From DASXHZ01 sp036488085 (GTDB taxonomy: Bacteria; Acidobacteriota; Thermoanaerobaculia; Gp7-AA8), in NCBI GenBank assembly GCA_036488085.1, contig DASXHZ010000077.1, positions 1-27,178 of the forward strand: a DNA stretch of 27,178 nucleotides, written 5' to 3'. This document shows positions 1 through 7,613 of this stretch, one piece after another (within the stretch, counting starts at the first letter, position 1; each line of letters opens with the position of its first letter). The position numbers were made by a program, and so were the translations under genes. Below the pieces are notes generated by a model, which was given only the letters and a program-made list of their open reading frames with translations, had not been told where the DNA came from and did not search any database.

Positions 1-1
1 C

Positions 2-628
2 GTCGCGGCAATCGTGGCCCTCGCGGAGATCGACCGGCCGGAACGCGAGGCGTTCTTGCGCGGGCTGCTCGCCGATCGTGATCCGGTCGTCCGCCGTATC
101 GCGGCCGATCAGATCGAGGAGAAGCTGAAGAAGAGTCGGCCGCAGTTCACTCCTCTGGCCGTCGACCGCGACTACGCCGCGATCGCGCAGTGGTCGCACC
201 AGCCGCACACCGCGACGATCCACACGGCGCGTGGGAACATCGCCATCCTCCTGCTCGCGCAGGACGCGCCGATCACGGCGTGGAACTTCGCCGAGCTCGC
301 AAAGAAGCACTACTTCGACCGCTCGAGTTTCATGCGCGTTGTCCCGAACTTCGTCATCCAGGGGGGCGACCCGCGCAACGACATGAACGGCGGCCCCGGC
401 TACGCGATCCGCGACGAGATCAATCTGCAGAAGTACACGCGCGGCGCGGTCGGCATGGCACTCTCCGGCCCCGACACCGGCGGCTCGCAGTTCTTCATCA
501 CCCACTCGCCGACGCCGCACCTCGACGGCGGCTACACGATCTTTGCGCGCCTGACGAGCGGCATGACCGCGGTCGTCGACCAGATCGAGCGCGGCGACGT
601 AGTGGAAACGGTGACCGTCGAACGATGA
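2..628 (+). CDS. Cyclophilin-type peptidyl-prolyl isomerase, C-terminal part (5' truncated by window)
   Basis: The reading frame is open to the left edge, so the true start lies outside. The first ~40 visible residues look like the end of a HEAT-type helical repeat region (VVRRIAADQIEEKL). A cyclophilin domain fills the rest, with family signatures FMRVVPNFVIQGGDP, GAVGMALSG and GGSQFFIT. Cyclophilins catalyse cis-trans isomerisation of prolyl bonds during protein folding. A HEAT-repeat region fused to a C-terminal cyclophilin suggests a larger, probably exported or periplasmic, protein. Its TGA overlaps the ATG of the next gene (ATGA), so translation is probably coupled. A GTG at 14 is also in frame, but the frame continues above it. 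Confidence 0.9.
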   Translation, partial: VAAIVALAEIDRPEREAFLRGLLADRDPVVRRIAADQIEEKLKKSRPQFTPLAVDRDYAAIAQWSHQPHTATIHTARGNIAILLLAQDAPITAWNFAELAKKHYFDRSSFMRVVPNFVIQGGDPRNDMNGGPGYAIRDEINLQKYTRGAVGMALSGPDTGGSQFFITHSPTPHLDGGYTIFARLTSGMTAVVDQIERGDVVETVTVER

Positions 629-786
629 AGGTGCTCTTCGGCCGGCTGTTTCAGATGATCGGAATGGTTCTGCTGCCGTACGGTCTGTTGGTCGGTCTGT
701 TTCGCGACAACATCCAGCTCGAGGTCCGGCTTCTGTTCGTCGGCGGCGCTTTCTTCGTCGTCGGTTGGCTGCTGTCACGGAAATGA
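625..786 (+). CDS. Small two-helix membrane protein, 53 aa, function unknown
   Basis: The ATG overlaps the stop of the cyclophilin gene in an ATGA arrangement, and the gene ends 1 nt before the next GTG start, which supports a real coupled gene. The protein is short and hydrophobic, with two likely membrane helices: residues ~9-25 (MIGMVLLPYGLLVGLF) and ~35-50 (RLLFVGGAFFVVGWLL). The short loop between them is charged and the C-terminus is basic (SRK). I recognise no family. Its position suggests co-expression with the cyclophilin and the dehydrogenase, but no function can be assigned. Confidence 0.75.
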   Translation: MKVLFGRLFQMIGMVLLPYGLLVGLFRDNIQLEVRLLFVGGAFFVVGWLLSRK

Positions 787-787
787 A

Positions 788-1705
788 GTGAGGTACACCG
801 TCGTCCTCACCGCCGAGTACCCGTCGATCGCGCGCGAGATCCTCGGGCCGCACTTCGATCTGGTCGAGCATCCGACCGAGCAGGCGCGGAGCGAGGACGA
901 GATGATCACGATCCTCTCCGAGGCCGATGCAGCGATGACGTTGCTGTCGGATCCGTTGACACGGCGCGTTCTCGGGTCGAACCCGAACCTGCGGATGGTC
1001 GCTAACTACGCTGTCGGCTACAACAACGTCGACGTCGAGGCGGCGCGCGAGCTCGGCATCCGCGTCACCAACACGCCCGGCGTGCTGACGGAGGCGACGG
1101 CCGACCTCACGATGGCGCTGATCCTCGCCGTGACGCGGCGGATCGTCGAAGGCGACGCCGAGGTACGGGCGACCGGCCGCTGTGAATGGGAGCCGATGAA
1201 GCTTCACGGTATTTCGCTCGCCGGCAAACGCCTCGGCATCATCGGCATGGGCCGCATCGGCAACGCCGTCGCCGAGCGCGCCCGCGCTTTCGGGATGGAG
1301 GTGCTCGGCACGCATCGCGGCGAGCCGATTGACGCGTTGCTGGCAACCAGCGACGTCATCTCCGTCCACGTGCCTTTGACGCGTGAGTCCGGCCACATGT
1401 TCGATGCGGCCACCTTCGCCAAGATGAAGCGCGGCGCGTATTTCGTGAACACCTCCCGCGGGAAGCTGATGGACGAGAACGCGCTCTGCGACGCGCTCGA
1501 CAGCGGCTTTCTCCGAGGAGCCGCGCTCGACGTCTACGAGCACGAACCTGAGGTCTCGCCGCGCCTTCGCGCCATGCAGAACGTCGTCATCGTTCCCCAC
1601 ATCGGCTCCGCCACCGACGAGGCGCGCAACGGAATGGCGCGCCTCGCCGCCACCGACATCTTGTTGTTCTTGACGGGACGGGAGCCACTACACGTGGTTT
1701 TCTGA
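788..1705 (+). CDS. D-isomer-specific 2-hydroxyacid dehydrogenase (glyoxylate/hydroxypyruvate reductase-like)
   Basis: This 305-residue protein has the standard D-2-hydroxyacid dehydrogenase layout. The NAD-binding glycine motif GMGRIG is at residues 153-158. The catalytic Arg is in NTSRGK (R224), the catalytic Glu in EHEPEV (about E253) and the catalytic His in PHIGSAT (H271). The family reduces 2-keto acids such as glyoxylate or hydroxypyruvate with NAD(P)H in the cytoplasm. VGYNNVD near residue 78 is typical of the glyoxylate reductase branch, but the substrate cannot be fixed from sequence. The GTG start sits 1 nt after the preceding stop. The gene is the last of a three-gene run and ends at a long hairpin. 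Confidence 0.93.
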   Translation: MRYTVVLTAEYPSIAREILGPHFDLVEHPTEQARSEDEMITILSEADAAMTLLSDPLTRRVLGSNPNLRMVANYAVGYNNVDVEAARELGIRVTNTPGVLTEATADLTMALILAVTRRIVEGDAEVRATGRCEWEPMKLHGISLAGKRLGIIGMGRIGNAVAERARAFGMEVLGTHRGEPIDALLATSDVISVHVPLTRESGHMFDAATFAKMKRGAYFVNTSRGKLMDENALCDALDSGFLRGAALDVYEHEPEVSPRLRAMQNVVIVPHIGSATDEARNGMARLAATDILLFLTGREPLHVVF

Positions 1706-1706
1706 T

Positions 1707-1738
1707 GCCTCTGTGTGGCGCCGGCGCCACACCGAGGC
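1707..1738. terminator. Long GC-rich hairpin between convergent genes, probable bidirectional terminator
   Basis: A perfect 20-nt palindrome at 1713-1732 is extended, after one T/C mismatch, by a further 5 bp (GCCTC at 1707-1711 pairs with GAGGC at 1734-1738). It lies directly between the stop of the dehydrogenase gene (+) and the stop of the DinB gene (-). There is no U-tract on either side, so it may stall polymerase or protect RNA 3' ends rather than act as a classical intrinsic terminator. Confidence 0.6.
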
Positions 1739-1742
1739 AGCG

Positions 1743-2267
1743 TCATCCCGCGGTCAGGTACCGCGTCTTCAAAATCTCGATGTGATGCAGCTCGTGGCCG
1801 GCGATATGCCACGCGAGGCCGCGGACCGAGGCTGTGTAGCCGGCGACGGTGCCACGGCGTAGCCAGGCTTCCGGCGTCAGTGGACGCAAGAGCGCGATCG
1901 TTGACGCGCGGATGAGACGGTATTCGTCGATGAAGCTTGCGAGCGGTCGCTCCTCGAAGTTCGCGCCGGTTACATAGCGGTTCTCGTCGAAGCTCTCCAA
2001 TGGCGCCGTATCGCCGCGTGCGATGCAGAGCATGCGATAGGCGAAGATCCTTTCGTCGTCCAACATGTGGCCGATCACCTGTTTGACTGTCCACTTGCCG
2101 GGCGCATAACGGAGGCCTGCAATGTGCGTTTCGTCGAGACGCCCCAAGAAAGCCTCGAATTCGCGCTGTTGACGCAGTAGAGCTTCCAGTGCGTCATCAC
2201 CTGCGACGCACGCAATGTCGCTCGCTGCGTGCTCGCCGTATTCACCCGGCAGCGGACGCCCCGTCAC
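1743..2267 (-). CDS. DinB family protein (DinB_2-like putative metal-dependent hydrolase)
   Basis: This 174-residue four-helix-bundle protein shows the DinB/YfiT pattern. It has WTVKQVIGHMLDDERIFAYR in the middle, with the first metal His, and a C-terminal HIAGHELHHIEIL with further His ligands. Family members bind a divalent metal; some are thiol-S-transferases, and most are uncharacterised. The GTG start overlaps the stop of the upstream transglutaminase-like gene (GTGA), indicating a two-gene minus-strand operon. The N-terminal ~20 residues are poorly conserved in type, so the exact start is less certain than the overlap suggests. Confidence 0.85.
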   Translation of the reverse strand: MTGRPLPGEYGEHAASDIACVAGDDALEALLRQQREFEAFLGRLDETHIAGLRYAPGKWTVKQVIGHMLDDERIFAYRMLCIARGDTAPLESFDENRYVTGANFEERPLASFIDEYRLIRASTIALLRPLTPEAWLRRGTVAGYTASVRGLAWHIAGHELHHIEILKTRYLTAG

Positions 2268-2887
2268 TTGCCCGGCCTCCAGAGCCCTTGGGGATTAGCG
2301 CCGAGGAGGCCGGCGCGGATGAGGGTTTTGCCGGCTTTGCTGATGCGGGGGATGTCGCGGCGATCGAGCTTCCACGCCAGCGGCGCATTGTCGATCGCCC
2401 GGTCGATGTATTTCAGTTTGTCCTCGGCGAAGCGCCAGCCGCGCGGTTCGAACTGTTCGAGATCGACTGGCTCCGTGAAAGAACGCATGGTTCGCTTTCC
2501 CCAGGAGTTGAAGAAGCCGTCGAAGTAGCTGAGGCCGAGGGCGTTGTACGAGTAGATCGGCTCGCGGGAGCGGATCGTCGTGAAGTTGGACTTCGCCACC
2601 GCGCCCCACGGCTCGCCGACCTGGTAGAGGGCGAGGCAGTGGCCGTCGTCCGAGACCGCATCGATGAACATGAGCCGCGGACGGTGGCCGAGCTCCCGAA
2701 GCGCGGCGCAGGCGAAGAGCGCGCCGCCGTAACAGTGCGCCTTCCCGCTACGCATCACGACGCGCGGCGAGGCAGCGCCATCTCCCGTGTCGTACTCCAG
2801 CTCGTCGAGATAGCGCTGGATGTCCGAGGGCGTCTTCAGCGACGCGAGGATCCGGCGCTCGCGAACGTTCCATTGCGGTTTCGGCAT
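2264..2887 (-). CDS. Transglutaminase-like (papain-fold) protein
   Basis: This is a 207-residue protein. The central segment AHCYGGALFACAALRELG, followed by RLMFIDAV and then DDGHCLALYQ, matches the Cys...His layout of bacterial transglutaminase-like/cysteine-protease folds: Cys at the start of a helix, and His in the following strand region. The N-terminus (WNVRERRILASLKTPSDIQRYLDEL) is typical of the leader helix in such proteins. The chosen ATG at 2887 avoids overlap with the divergent response-regulator gene; an upstream ATG at 2941 would add 18 less convincing residues. It is coupled to the DinB gene downstream by a 4-nt overlap. The substrate is unknown. Confidence 0.75.
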   Translation of the reverse strand: MPKPQWNVRERRILASLKTPSDIQRYLDELEYDTGDGAASPRVVMRSGKAHCYGGALFACAALRELGHRPRLMFIDAVSDDGHCLALYQVGEPWGAVAKSNFTTIRSREPIYSYNALGLSYFDGFFNSWGKRTMRSFTEPVDLEQFEPRGWRFAEDKLKYIDRAIDNAPLAWKLDRRDIPRISKAGKTLIRAGLLGANPQGLWRPGK

Positions 2888-2967
2888 CGCGAAAAGAGTA
2901 ACAGTGCACTGAGACTTGTGCGTCTCCTCGGGCGTGATCATTGCTACTTCAGGAATGCGAGGAGGCG

Positions 2968-3414
2968 ATGCCGATCGAGAAACGTGTGTTGGTGGTGGAC
3001 GATGACGATGCCATTCGGGCGTTGCTGTGCACCATCCTGCGCCGGCGCGGCATCCCCGTCGACAGTGCCCGAAACGGCGCTGATGCGCTGGTGCGCTGCG
3101 AGCAATGCCGCTATGACGTCATCCTGCTCGACCTGATGATGCCGGAGCTCAGCGGCTACGAGGTGCTCGACACATTCGCGAAACGGCGCCCCGAGGATCG
3201 TCCGCTGATCATCGTCCTCACCGCCGGCGCGGAGCCGCGCAACCTCAGCCCTGACCTCGTCGCCGGCACGATCCGCAAGCCGTTCGACGTCGACATGATC
3301 GTCGACAGCATCTCCGGAGCGCTCGCCACGGTCGCCAGCCGCGAACAGCTCGAAGAGTGCCCGCCGGCCGATAGCGACGGCGGCAATTGCTCGATCAATC
3401 CGCGCGTGAATTAG
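2968..3414 (+). CDS. Stand-alone response regulator receiver protein (CheY-like)
   Basis: This 148-residue protein has one receiver domain. The acidic pair is in VLVVDDDDAIR, the phospho-accepting Asp is in VILLDLMMPELSGYEV, the switch Thr in IIVLTAGA and the conserved Lys in IRKPFD. There is no output domain; only a ~30-residue tail rich in Pro, Asp and Cys follows. Such single-domain regulators act through protein partners or phosphorelays. A GGAGG sequence sits just before this ATG (spacing is short). A TTG at 2941 would add nine residues. No histidine kinase is nearby, so the cognate kinase must lie elsewhere. A second receiver gene follows 49 nt downstream. Confidence 0.88.
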   Translation: MPIEKRVLVVDDDDAIRALLCTILRRRGIPVDSARNGADALVRCEQCRYDVILLDLMMPELSGYEVLDTFAKRRPEDRPLIIVLTAGAEPRNLSPDLVAGTIRKPFDVDMIVDSISGALATVASREQLEECPPADSDGGNCSINPRVN

Positions 3415-3463
3415 CGCCTCACGCTGCGTTTCCATGGCACACCTTTTGGACTTATTCCTGGTC

Positions 3464-3925
3464 ATGAAGAATCACGAACAACCGAGAGTCTTGATCGTTG
3501 AAGACAACGACGCAATGCGGGTGATGCTCTTCACGATCCTGCGCCACCAGCCACTGAACGTCGACACGGCCTCAACCGTTGAACAGGCGCTGATGCACGT
3601 GCTCGAGTGCGACTACGCGCTGATCGTCATCGACATGGATCTTCCCCATCGCGCGGCCGAAAGGTTCCTGCGCGAGTTCAAATCGAGACGGCCGGAAGCG
3701 ACCTCGTTCGTCATCGCGGTACGCGATCCGAACAAGCATTCGGTCATCGATCCCCTCATGGTCGTTGCCGTCCTGAACAAGCCAATCGAGATCGACACCA
3801 TGGCCGAGGTCGTACGCGAGTGCGCCTTCCTCGTGCCGCCGCCCGAAGAGCCGCTCCCGTGCACGAAGACGCCGGAGAGCGAGCAGTACGGGCGCGCGGA
3901 ACGCAACTCGTACTTGGCAAACTAG
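3464..3925 (+). CDS. Degenerate stand-alone receiver-domain protein
   Basis: This 153-residue protein has a receiver-like fold: the acidic pair is in VLIVEDNDAM, a candidate phospho-Asp in IVIDMDLPHRA and the conserved Lys in VLNKPIEI. At the position of the switch Thr/Ser (after strand 4) it reads FVIAVRDP, where an Arg replaces Thr, so classical phospho-switching is doubtful. It is probably a paralogue of the upstream regulator. The start is uncertain: ATG 3464 fits the domain edge, while ATG 3434 would add ten residues; neither has a clear ribosome binding site. The C-terminal ~25 residues are low-complexity and hydrophilic. Confidence 0.8.
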   Translation: MKNHEQPRVLIVEDNDAMRVMLFTILRHQPLNVDTASTVEQALMHVLECDYALIVIDMDLPHRAAERFLREFKSRRPEATSFVIAVRDPNKHSVIDPLMVVAVLNKPIEIDTMAEVVRECAFLVPPPEEPLPCTKTPESEQYGRAERNSYLAN

Positions 3926-3949
3926 GCAGACACGTACAATCCCGCCCGT

Positions 3950-4804
3950 TTGACCGACCGGCAAAAGGGCATCGTCTACGTCGCTTGCGCGGCGCTGCTG
4001 TGGTCGACGGGTGGGATTGGCATCAAGGCGATCGCCGATCCGCCGCTGAAGGTTACGTTCTACCGTTCCCTCTTTGCGGCGCTCGGCCTCTTCGTGCTCC
4101 TCGGCAAGAACGTCTGGGGGCGCCGGCGATGGAGCTCGTCCGCAACGTTCGCGATCGCGATCATCAGCTATTGCGCCTGCCTGACGACCTTCGTCGTCGC
4201 CACGAAGTGGACCACCGCCGCGAATGCGATCTTTCTGCAGTACGCCGGCGTCGTCTGGGTGCTGCTCTTCTCGCCGCTCGTCGTGGGTGAGGCGATGCGG
4301 ACTCGCGACGTCATCGCCATCACCGTCGCGATCGGCGGGATGGCGCTCTTCTTCGTCGGCCGCTTCGAGGCGCGCGGCATGGCCGGCAACGGCATGGCGC
4401 TCCTCTCGAGCATCTTCTTCGCCGCGCTGATCCTCGCCCTACGGCGCGAGCACGACGCCGCACAGAGCGCGATTACGTGGGGCAACCTCATACTCGCGAT
4501 CGCGCTGCTCCCCGCCGTGCACGATCAACTCGCGCTCACTCCGAAGTCGTTCGGCGTCCTGCTGTTCCTCGGCCTCGTCCAGATCGCGCTCGCGTACACG
4601 CTGTTCGTGAAGGGGCTGAAGTACGTGACCGCGACGCAGGCCTCGCTCACCGGAATGCTCGAGCCGATCTCGAACCCGATCTGGGTTCTCCTGTTCCTCG
4701 GCGAGCGGCCGTCTCCATTCGCGATCGCGGGAGCGGTCGTCGTGCTCGCCGCGATCGCATGGCACACCATGGCGGGAGACTTAGGGGGTCAGGTCGAAAC
4801 TTGA
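3950..4804 (+). CDS. EamA/DMT-family transporter
   Basis: The 284-residue protein has two EamA repeats giving about ten membrane helices. Family features are the N-terminal LLWSTGGIGIKAI and, in the second half, ALAYTLFVKGLKYVTATQASLTGMLEPI followed by GERPSPFAIAGAVVVLAAI. DMT transporters move amino acids, nucleosides or other small metabolites across the inner membrane; the substrate is not predictable here. The start is a TTG 24 nt after the receiver gene. The last seven codons and the stop lie inside the left arm of a palindromic repeat (4783-4850), so the C-terminal GGQVET is repeat-derived. Confidence 0.9.
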   Translation: MTDRQKGIVYVACAALLWSTGGIGIKAIADPPLKVTFYRSLFAALGLFVLLGKNVWGRRRWSSSATFAIAIISYCACLTTFVVATKWTTAANAIFLQYAGVVWVLLFSPLVVGEAMRTRDVIAITVAIGGMALFFVGRFEARGMAGNGMALLSSIFFAALILALRREHDAAQSAITWGNLILAIALLPAVHDQLALTPKSFGVLLFLGLVQIALAYTLFVKGLKYVTATQASLTGMLEPISNPIWVLLFLGERPSPFAIAGAVVVLAAIAWHTMAGDLGGQVET

Positions 4805-4850
4805 AACTCAAGGCGGCGGCCGCGAGTTTCAAGTTTCGACCTGACCCCCT
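4783..4850. repeat. REP-like palindromic repeat, copy 1 (perfect 27-bp inverted repeat)
   Basis: Arms 4783-4809 and 4824-4850 are perfect reverse complements around a 14-nt loop. The outer core reads GGGGTCAGGTCGAAA on the left and its complement on the right. The same core recurs at 22833-22897 and 24248-24329, with a half copy at 22248-22268. The architecture suits extragenic palindromes mobilised in trans (REP/RAYT-type) or a MITE. No transposase is visible in the window. This copy supplies the stop codon of the EamA gene and lies 31 nt before the aldehyde dehydrogenase start. Confidence 0.85.
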
Positions 4851-4881
4851 CCCGCGCCCGCTTCTTGCAGAACGAGGCAGC

Positions 4882-6261
4882 GTGTCGAGCTTCGACGTGA
4901 TCGAGCCGGCGACGGGCGAACGGCTCGCGTCGATCCCGCAGGCAACAGCATCCGACGTTGACCGCATCGTGCGCGCCGCCGATCGTGCGTTCCGGACGGG
5001 CGCCTGGCGGTCGACGAATACCCGCGCCCGCGGCCGGGTGTTGTTGCGGCTCTCGCAACTCATCCGCGAGCATCGCGACGAGCTGGCGCAACTCGAGTCG
5101 CGTAACGTCGGGAAGCCGATCCGCGAGTCGCGTGACGAGGTGGATCTCGCCGCCGACTGTTTCGAGTTCTACGCCGGCACGACGAACAAGATTGCCGGGC
5201 AGACCATCCCGGGAGCGGCGACCGGAGTGCTCATGACCTTCCGCGAGCCGGTCGGCGTCTGCGGAATCATCGTGCCGTGGAACTTCCCGATCGCGATCAC
5301 GTCGTGGAAGAGTGCGCCCGCACTCGCGATGGGGAACACGGTCGTTCTGAAACCGGCCGAGCAGACGCCGATGACGGCGATCCGCCTCGCGGAGCTTGCG
5401 CTGGAGGCGGGCGTACCCGAGGGCGTGTTCACCGTGCTCACCGGCCCCGGCTCGACGGTCGGTACCGCGCTCACGACCCATCCGCTCGTCCGCAAGCTGG
5501 CGTTCACCGGCTCGACGGAAGTCGGGATGCAGGTGATGCATCACGCGGCGGACGACATCAAACGCGTGAGCCTGGAGCTCGGCGGGAAGTCGGCGGACGT
5601 GATCTTCGACGACTGCGACTTCGGACGCGCCGTCGCCTCCGCGGTCTCCTCGTCACTTGGAAATGCAGGCCAGGACTGCTGCGCGCGCTCGCGCATCGTC
5701 GTCCATCAGCCGATCTACGACCGCTTCACCGAGGCGCTCGTTGCGGCGTTCGATAAGGTGAAAGTCGGCGATCCGCTCGACGAGGAGTCGGAAATGGGGC
5801 CGCTGGTCACCGCGGCGCACCGCAAGCGCGTCATGTCGTACATCGACAGCGGCAAGTCGGAAGGGGCAACGCTCGCGACCGGCGGGACGTCCGGCGAGCA
5901 ATGCTTCCTCTCCCCCGCCGTCTTCACGTCCGTCACGCCGGAGATGCGCATCGTGCGGGAGGAGATCTTCGGACCGGTCGTCACCGTGATGCCGTTCCGC
6001 GACGAAGCGGAGGCGATCACGATCGCCAATGACAGCATGTACGGCCTCTCCGGCTCGATCTGGACGCGCGACATCGGACGGGCCATGCGCGTCGCCCGCG
6101 CCATCGAGACCGGCAACCTCTCGATCAACTCCGGCTCCAGCGTCCACCTCGAAGCCCCCTTCGGCGGCATGAAACGCTCCGGCCTCGGCCGCGAACTGGG
6201 TCTGCAGGTGCTCGACAACTACACTGAATGGAAGACCGTGTACGTTGACGTGAGTGAATGA
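4882..6261 (+). CDS. NAD(P)-dependent aldehyde dehydrogenase, PuuC-like
   Basis: This 459-residue ALDH has IVPWNFPI with catalytic Asn ~134, FTGSTEVG for cofactor binding, LELGGKSADVIF with general base Glu ~232, and GNAGQDCCARSR with nucleophile Cys ~266. It oxidises aldehydes to acids in the cytoplasm. The GTG at 4882 was chosen because homologues begin close to FDVIEPATGE; the frame stays open far upstream, but through the EamA gene and the repeat. The stop overlaps the start of the glutamine-synthetase-like gene (ATGA). With the ligase and the SDR, the set resembles polyamine/amine catabolism through gamma-glutamyl intermediates, where this enzyme would oxidise a gamma-glutamyl aminoaldehyde. 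The substrate is inference. Confidence 0.92.
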   Translation: MSSFDVIEPATGERLASIPQATASDVDRIVRAADRAFRTGAWRSTNTRARGRVLLRLSQLIREHRDELAQLESRNVGKPIRESRDEVDLAADCFEFYAGTTNKIAGQTIPGAATGVLMTFREPVGVCGIIVPWNFPIAITSWKSAPALAMGNTVVLKPAEQTPMTAIRLAELALEAGVPEGVFTVLTGPGSTVGTALTTHPLVRKLAFTGSTEVGMQVMHHAADDIKRVSLELGGKSADVIFDDCDFGRAVASAVSSSLGNAGQDCCARSRIVVHQPIYDRFTEALVAAFDKVKVGDPLDEESEMGPLVTAAHRKRVMSYIDSGKSEGATLATGGTSGEQCFLSPAVFTSVTPEMRIVREEIFGPVVTVMPFRDEAEAITIANDSMYGLSGSIWTRDIGRAMRVARAIETGNLSINSGSSVHLEAPFGGMKRSGLGRELGLQVLDNYTEWKTVYVDVSE

Positions 6262-7613
6262 TGCAGGGACGTATCGATCTAGATGCCTTGAAACACCTCG
6301 TCTCTGACGACAAGATCGAGACGATCATCGCCTGCTTCCCCGACATGTACGGCCGCCTGGTCGGGAAGCGGATCGCGGCGCGGTACTTCATCGACGAAGT
6401 GGCCGAGCACGGGATGCACGCGTGCGACTACCTCCTCGCGTGCGACGTCGAGATGGAGCCGGTGCCGGGTTACACGTTCACGTCGTGGGCGAAGGGGTAC
6501 GGCGACTTTCACCCCGTCCCCGACTTCGAGACGATGCGCGTCGCGTCGTGGCAGCACAAGACGGCGATCGTCCTCTGCGACATTCACGACGAGAAGACGG
6601 AGGCGCTCCTCACGCTCGCGCCGCGCTCGATCCTCCGCAAGCAGATCGCCCGCGCCGCCAAGCAGGGCTACACCGCCTTCGGCGCCTCGGAGCTGGAGCT
6701 CTACGTCTTCAACGACTCGTTCGAAGAGGTCGCGAAGAAAGGCTTCATCAACCTCGAGCCGATCGGACGCCTCATCGAGGACTACCACATCCTCCAGGGA
6801 ACGAAAGAAGAGTTCCTCATCGGCGACATCCGTTCGCACCTGGAGCGCAGCGGCATCCCGGTGGAGTCGTCGAAGGGCGAGTGGGGACCGGGACAGCAGG
6901 AGATCGGCCTCCGCTACGCCGAGCTGCTCGAGATGGCCGACCGGCATCATCTCTACAAGCACGCCGCGAAAGAGATCGCATGGCAGCACGGGAAGGCAAT
7001 CACGTTCATGGCGAAGTGGGATGAGCGCTACGCCGGCTCGAGCTGCCACATTCACATGTCGCTCTGGGACAAGAGCGGGAAGAAGTCGCTCTTCGCCGGG
7101 GAAACCGACACGTTCCGCCACTTCCTCGGCGGCTGGATGGCGCACATCCGCGAGCTTTTCGCGTTCTATGCGCCGTACCCGGCGTCGTACAAGCGCTACG
7201 TCGCCGGCTCGTTCGCACCGACCGGCATCGCGTGGAGCCATGACAACCGCACCGCCGGATTCCGGATCGTCGGTAGCGGGCCGTCGCTGCGTATCGAATG
7301 CCGCGCCGCGGGCGCCGACGCGAACGCGTACCTCGCCTTCGCCGCCACGCTTGCCGCGGGCCTCGACGGAATCACGAATCGCATCGAGCCGCCGGCGGCG
7401 TTCGAAGGTGACGTCTACGCGGCGCAGGATCTCCCGCACGTCCCGCACACGCTCAATGAATCGATCGCCGCGCTGGAACAGAGCGCGTTCGCACGTACCG
7501 CATTCGGCGACGACGTCGTCGAGCACTATCTCCACTTCTTCAAAACCGAGCAGCGCAAATTTGACGCCGCGGTCACCGATTGGGAGCGGCGGAGGTATTT
7601 CGAACAGGCATGA
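6258..7613 (+). CDS. Glutamine synthetase family protein (gamma-glutamylamide ligase-like)
   Basis: The 451-residue protein has the GS fold. An N-terminal beta-grasp segment includes FPDMYGRLVGKR. The catalytic domain contains EWGPGQQEIGLRY (metal-binding Glu residues), SCHIHMSLWD (ATP/metal His) and GPSLRIECRAAGADANAYL near the end of the barrel. Its neighbours, an aldehyde dehydrogenase and an SDR, favour a PuuA/GlnA3-type enzyme that ligates glutamate to an amine using ATP rather than the ammonia-assimilating enzyme. No adenylylation-loop Tyr motif was recognised. It starts with ATGATG overlapping the upstream stop and its own TGA overlaps the SDR start, so the three genes form a coupled operon. 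Confidence 0.9.
   Translation: MMQGRIDLDALKHLVSDDKIETIIACFPDMYGRLVGKRIAARYFIDEVAEHGMHACDYLLACDVEMEPVPGYTFTSWAKGYGDFHPVPDFETMRVASWQHKTAIVLCDIHDEKTEALLTLAPRSILRKQIARAAKQGYTAFGASELELYVFNDSFEEVAKKGFINLEPIGRLIEDYHILQGTKEEFLIGDIRSHLERSGIPVESSKGEWGPGQQEIGLRYAELLEMADRHHLYKHAAKEIAWQHGKAITFMAKWDERYAGSSCHIHMSLWDKSGKKSLFAGETDTFRHFLGGWMAHIRELFAFYAPYPASYKRYVAGSFAPTGIAWSHDNRTAGFRIVGSGPSLRIECRAAGADANAYLAFAATLAAGLDGITNRIEPPAAFEGDVYAAQDLPHVPHTLNESIAALEQSAFARTAFGDDVVEHYLHFFKTEQRKFDAAVTDWERRRYFEQA

Noticed and set aside
4477..4881. Upstream in-frame extension of the aldehyde dehydrogenase
   Set aside because: It overlaps the EamA gene and the palindromic repeat in another frame, is Arg/Ala-rich, and lies before the natural family start near FDVIEPATGE.
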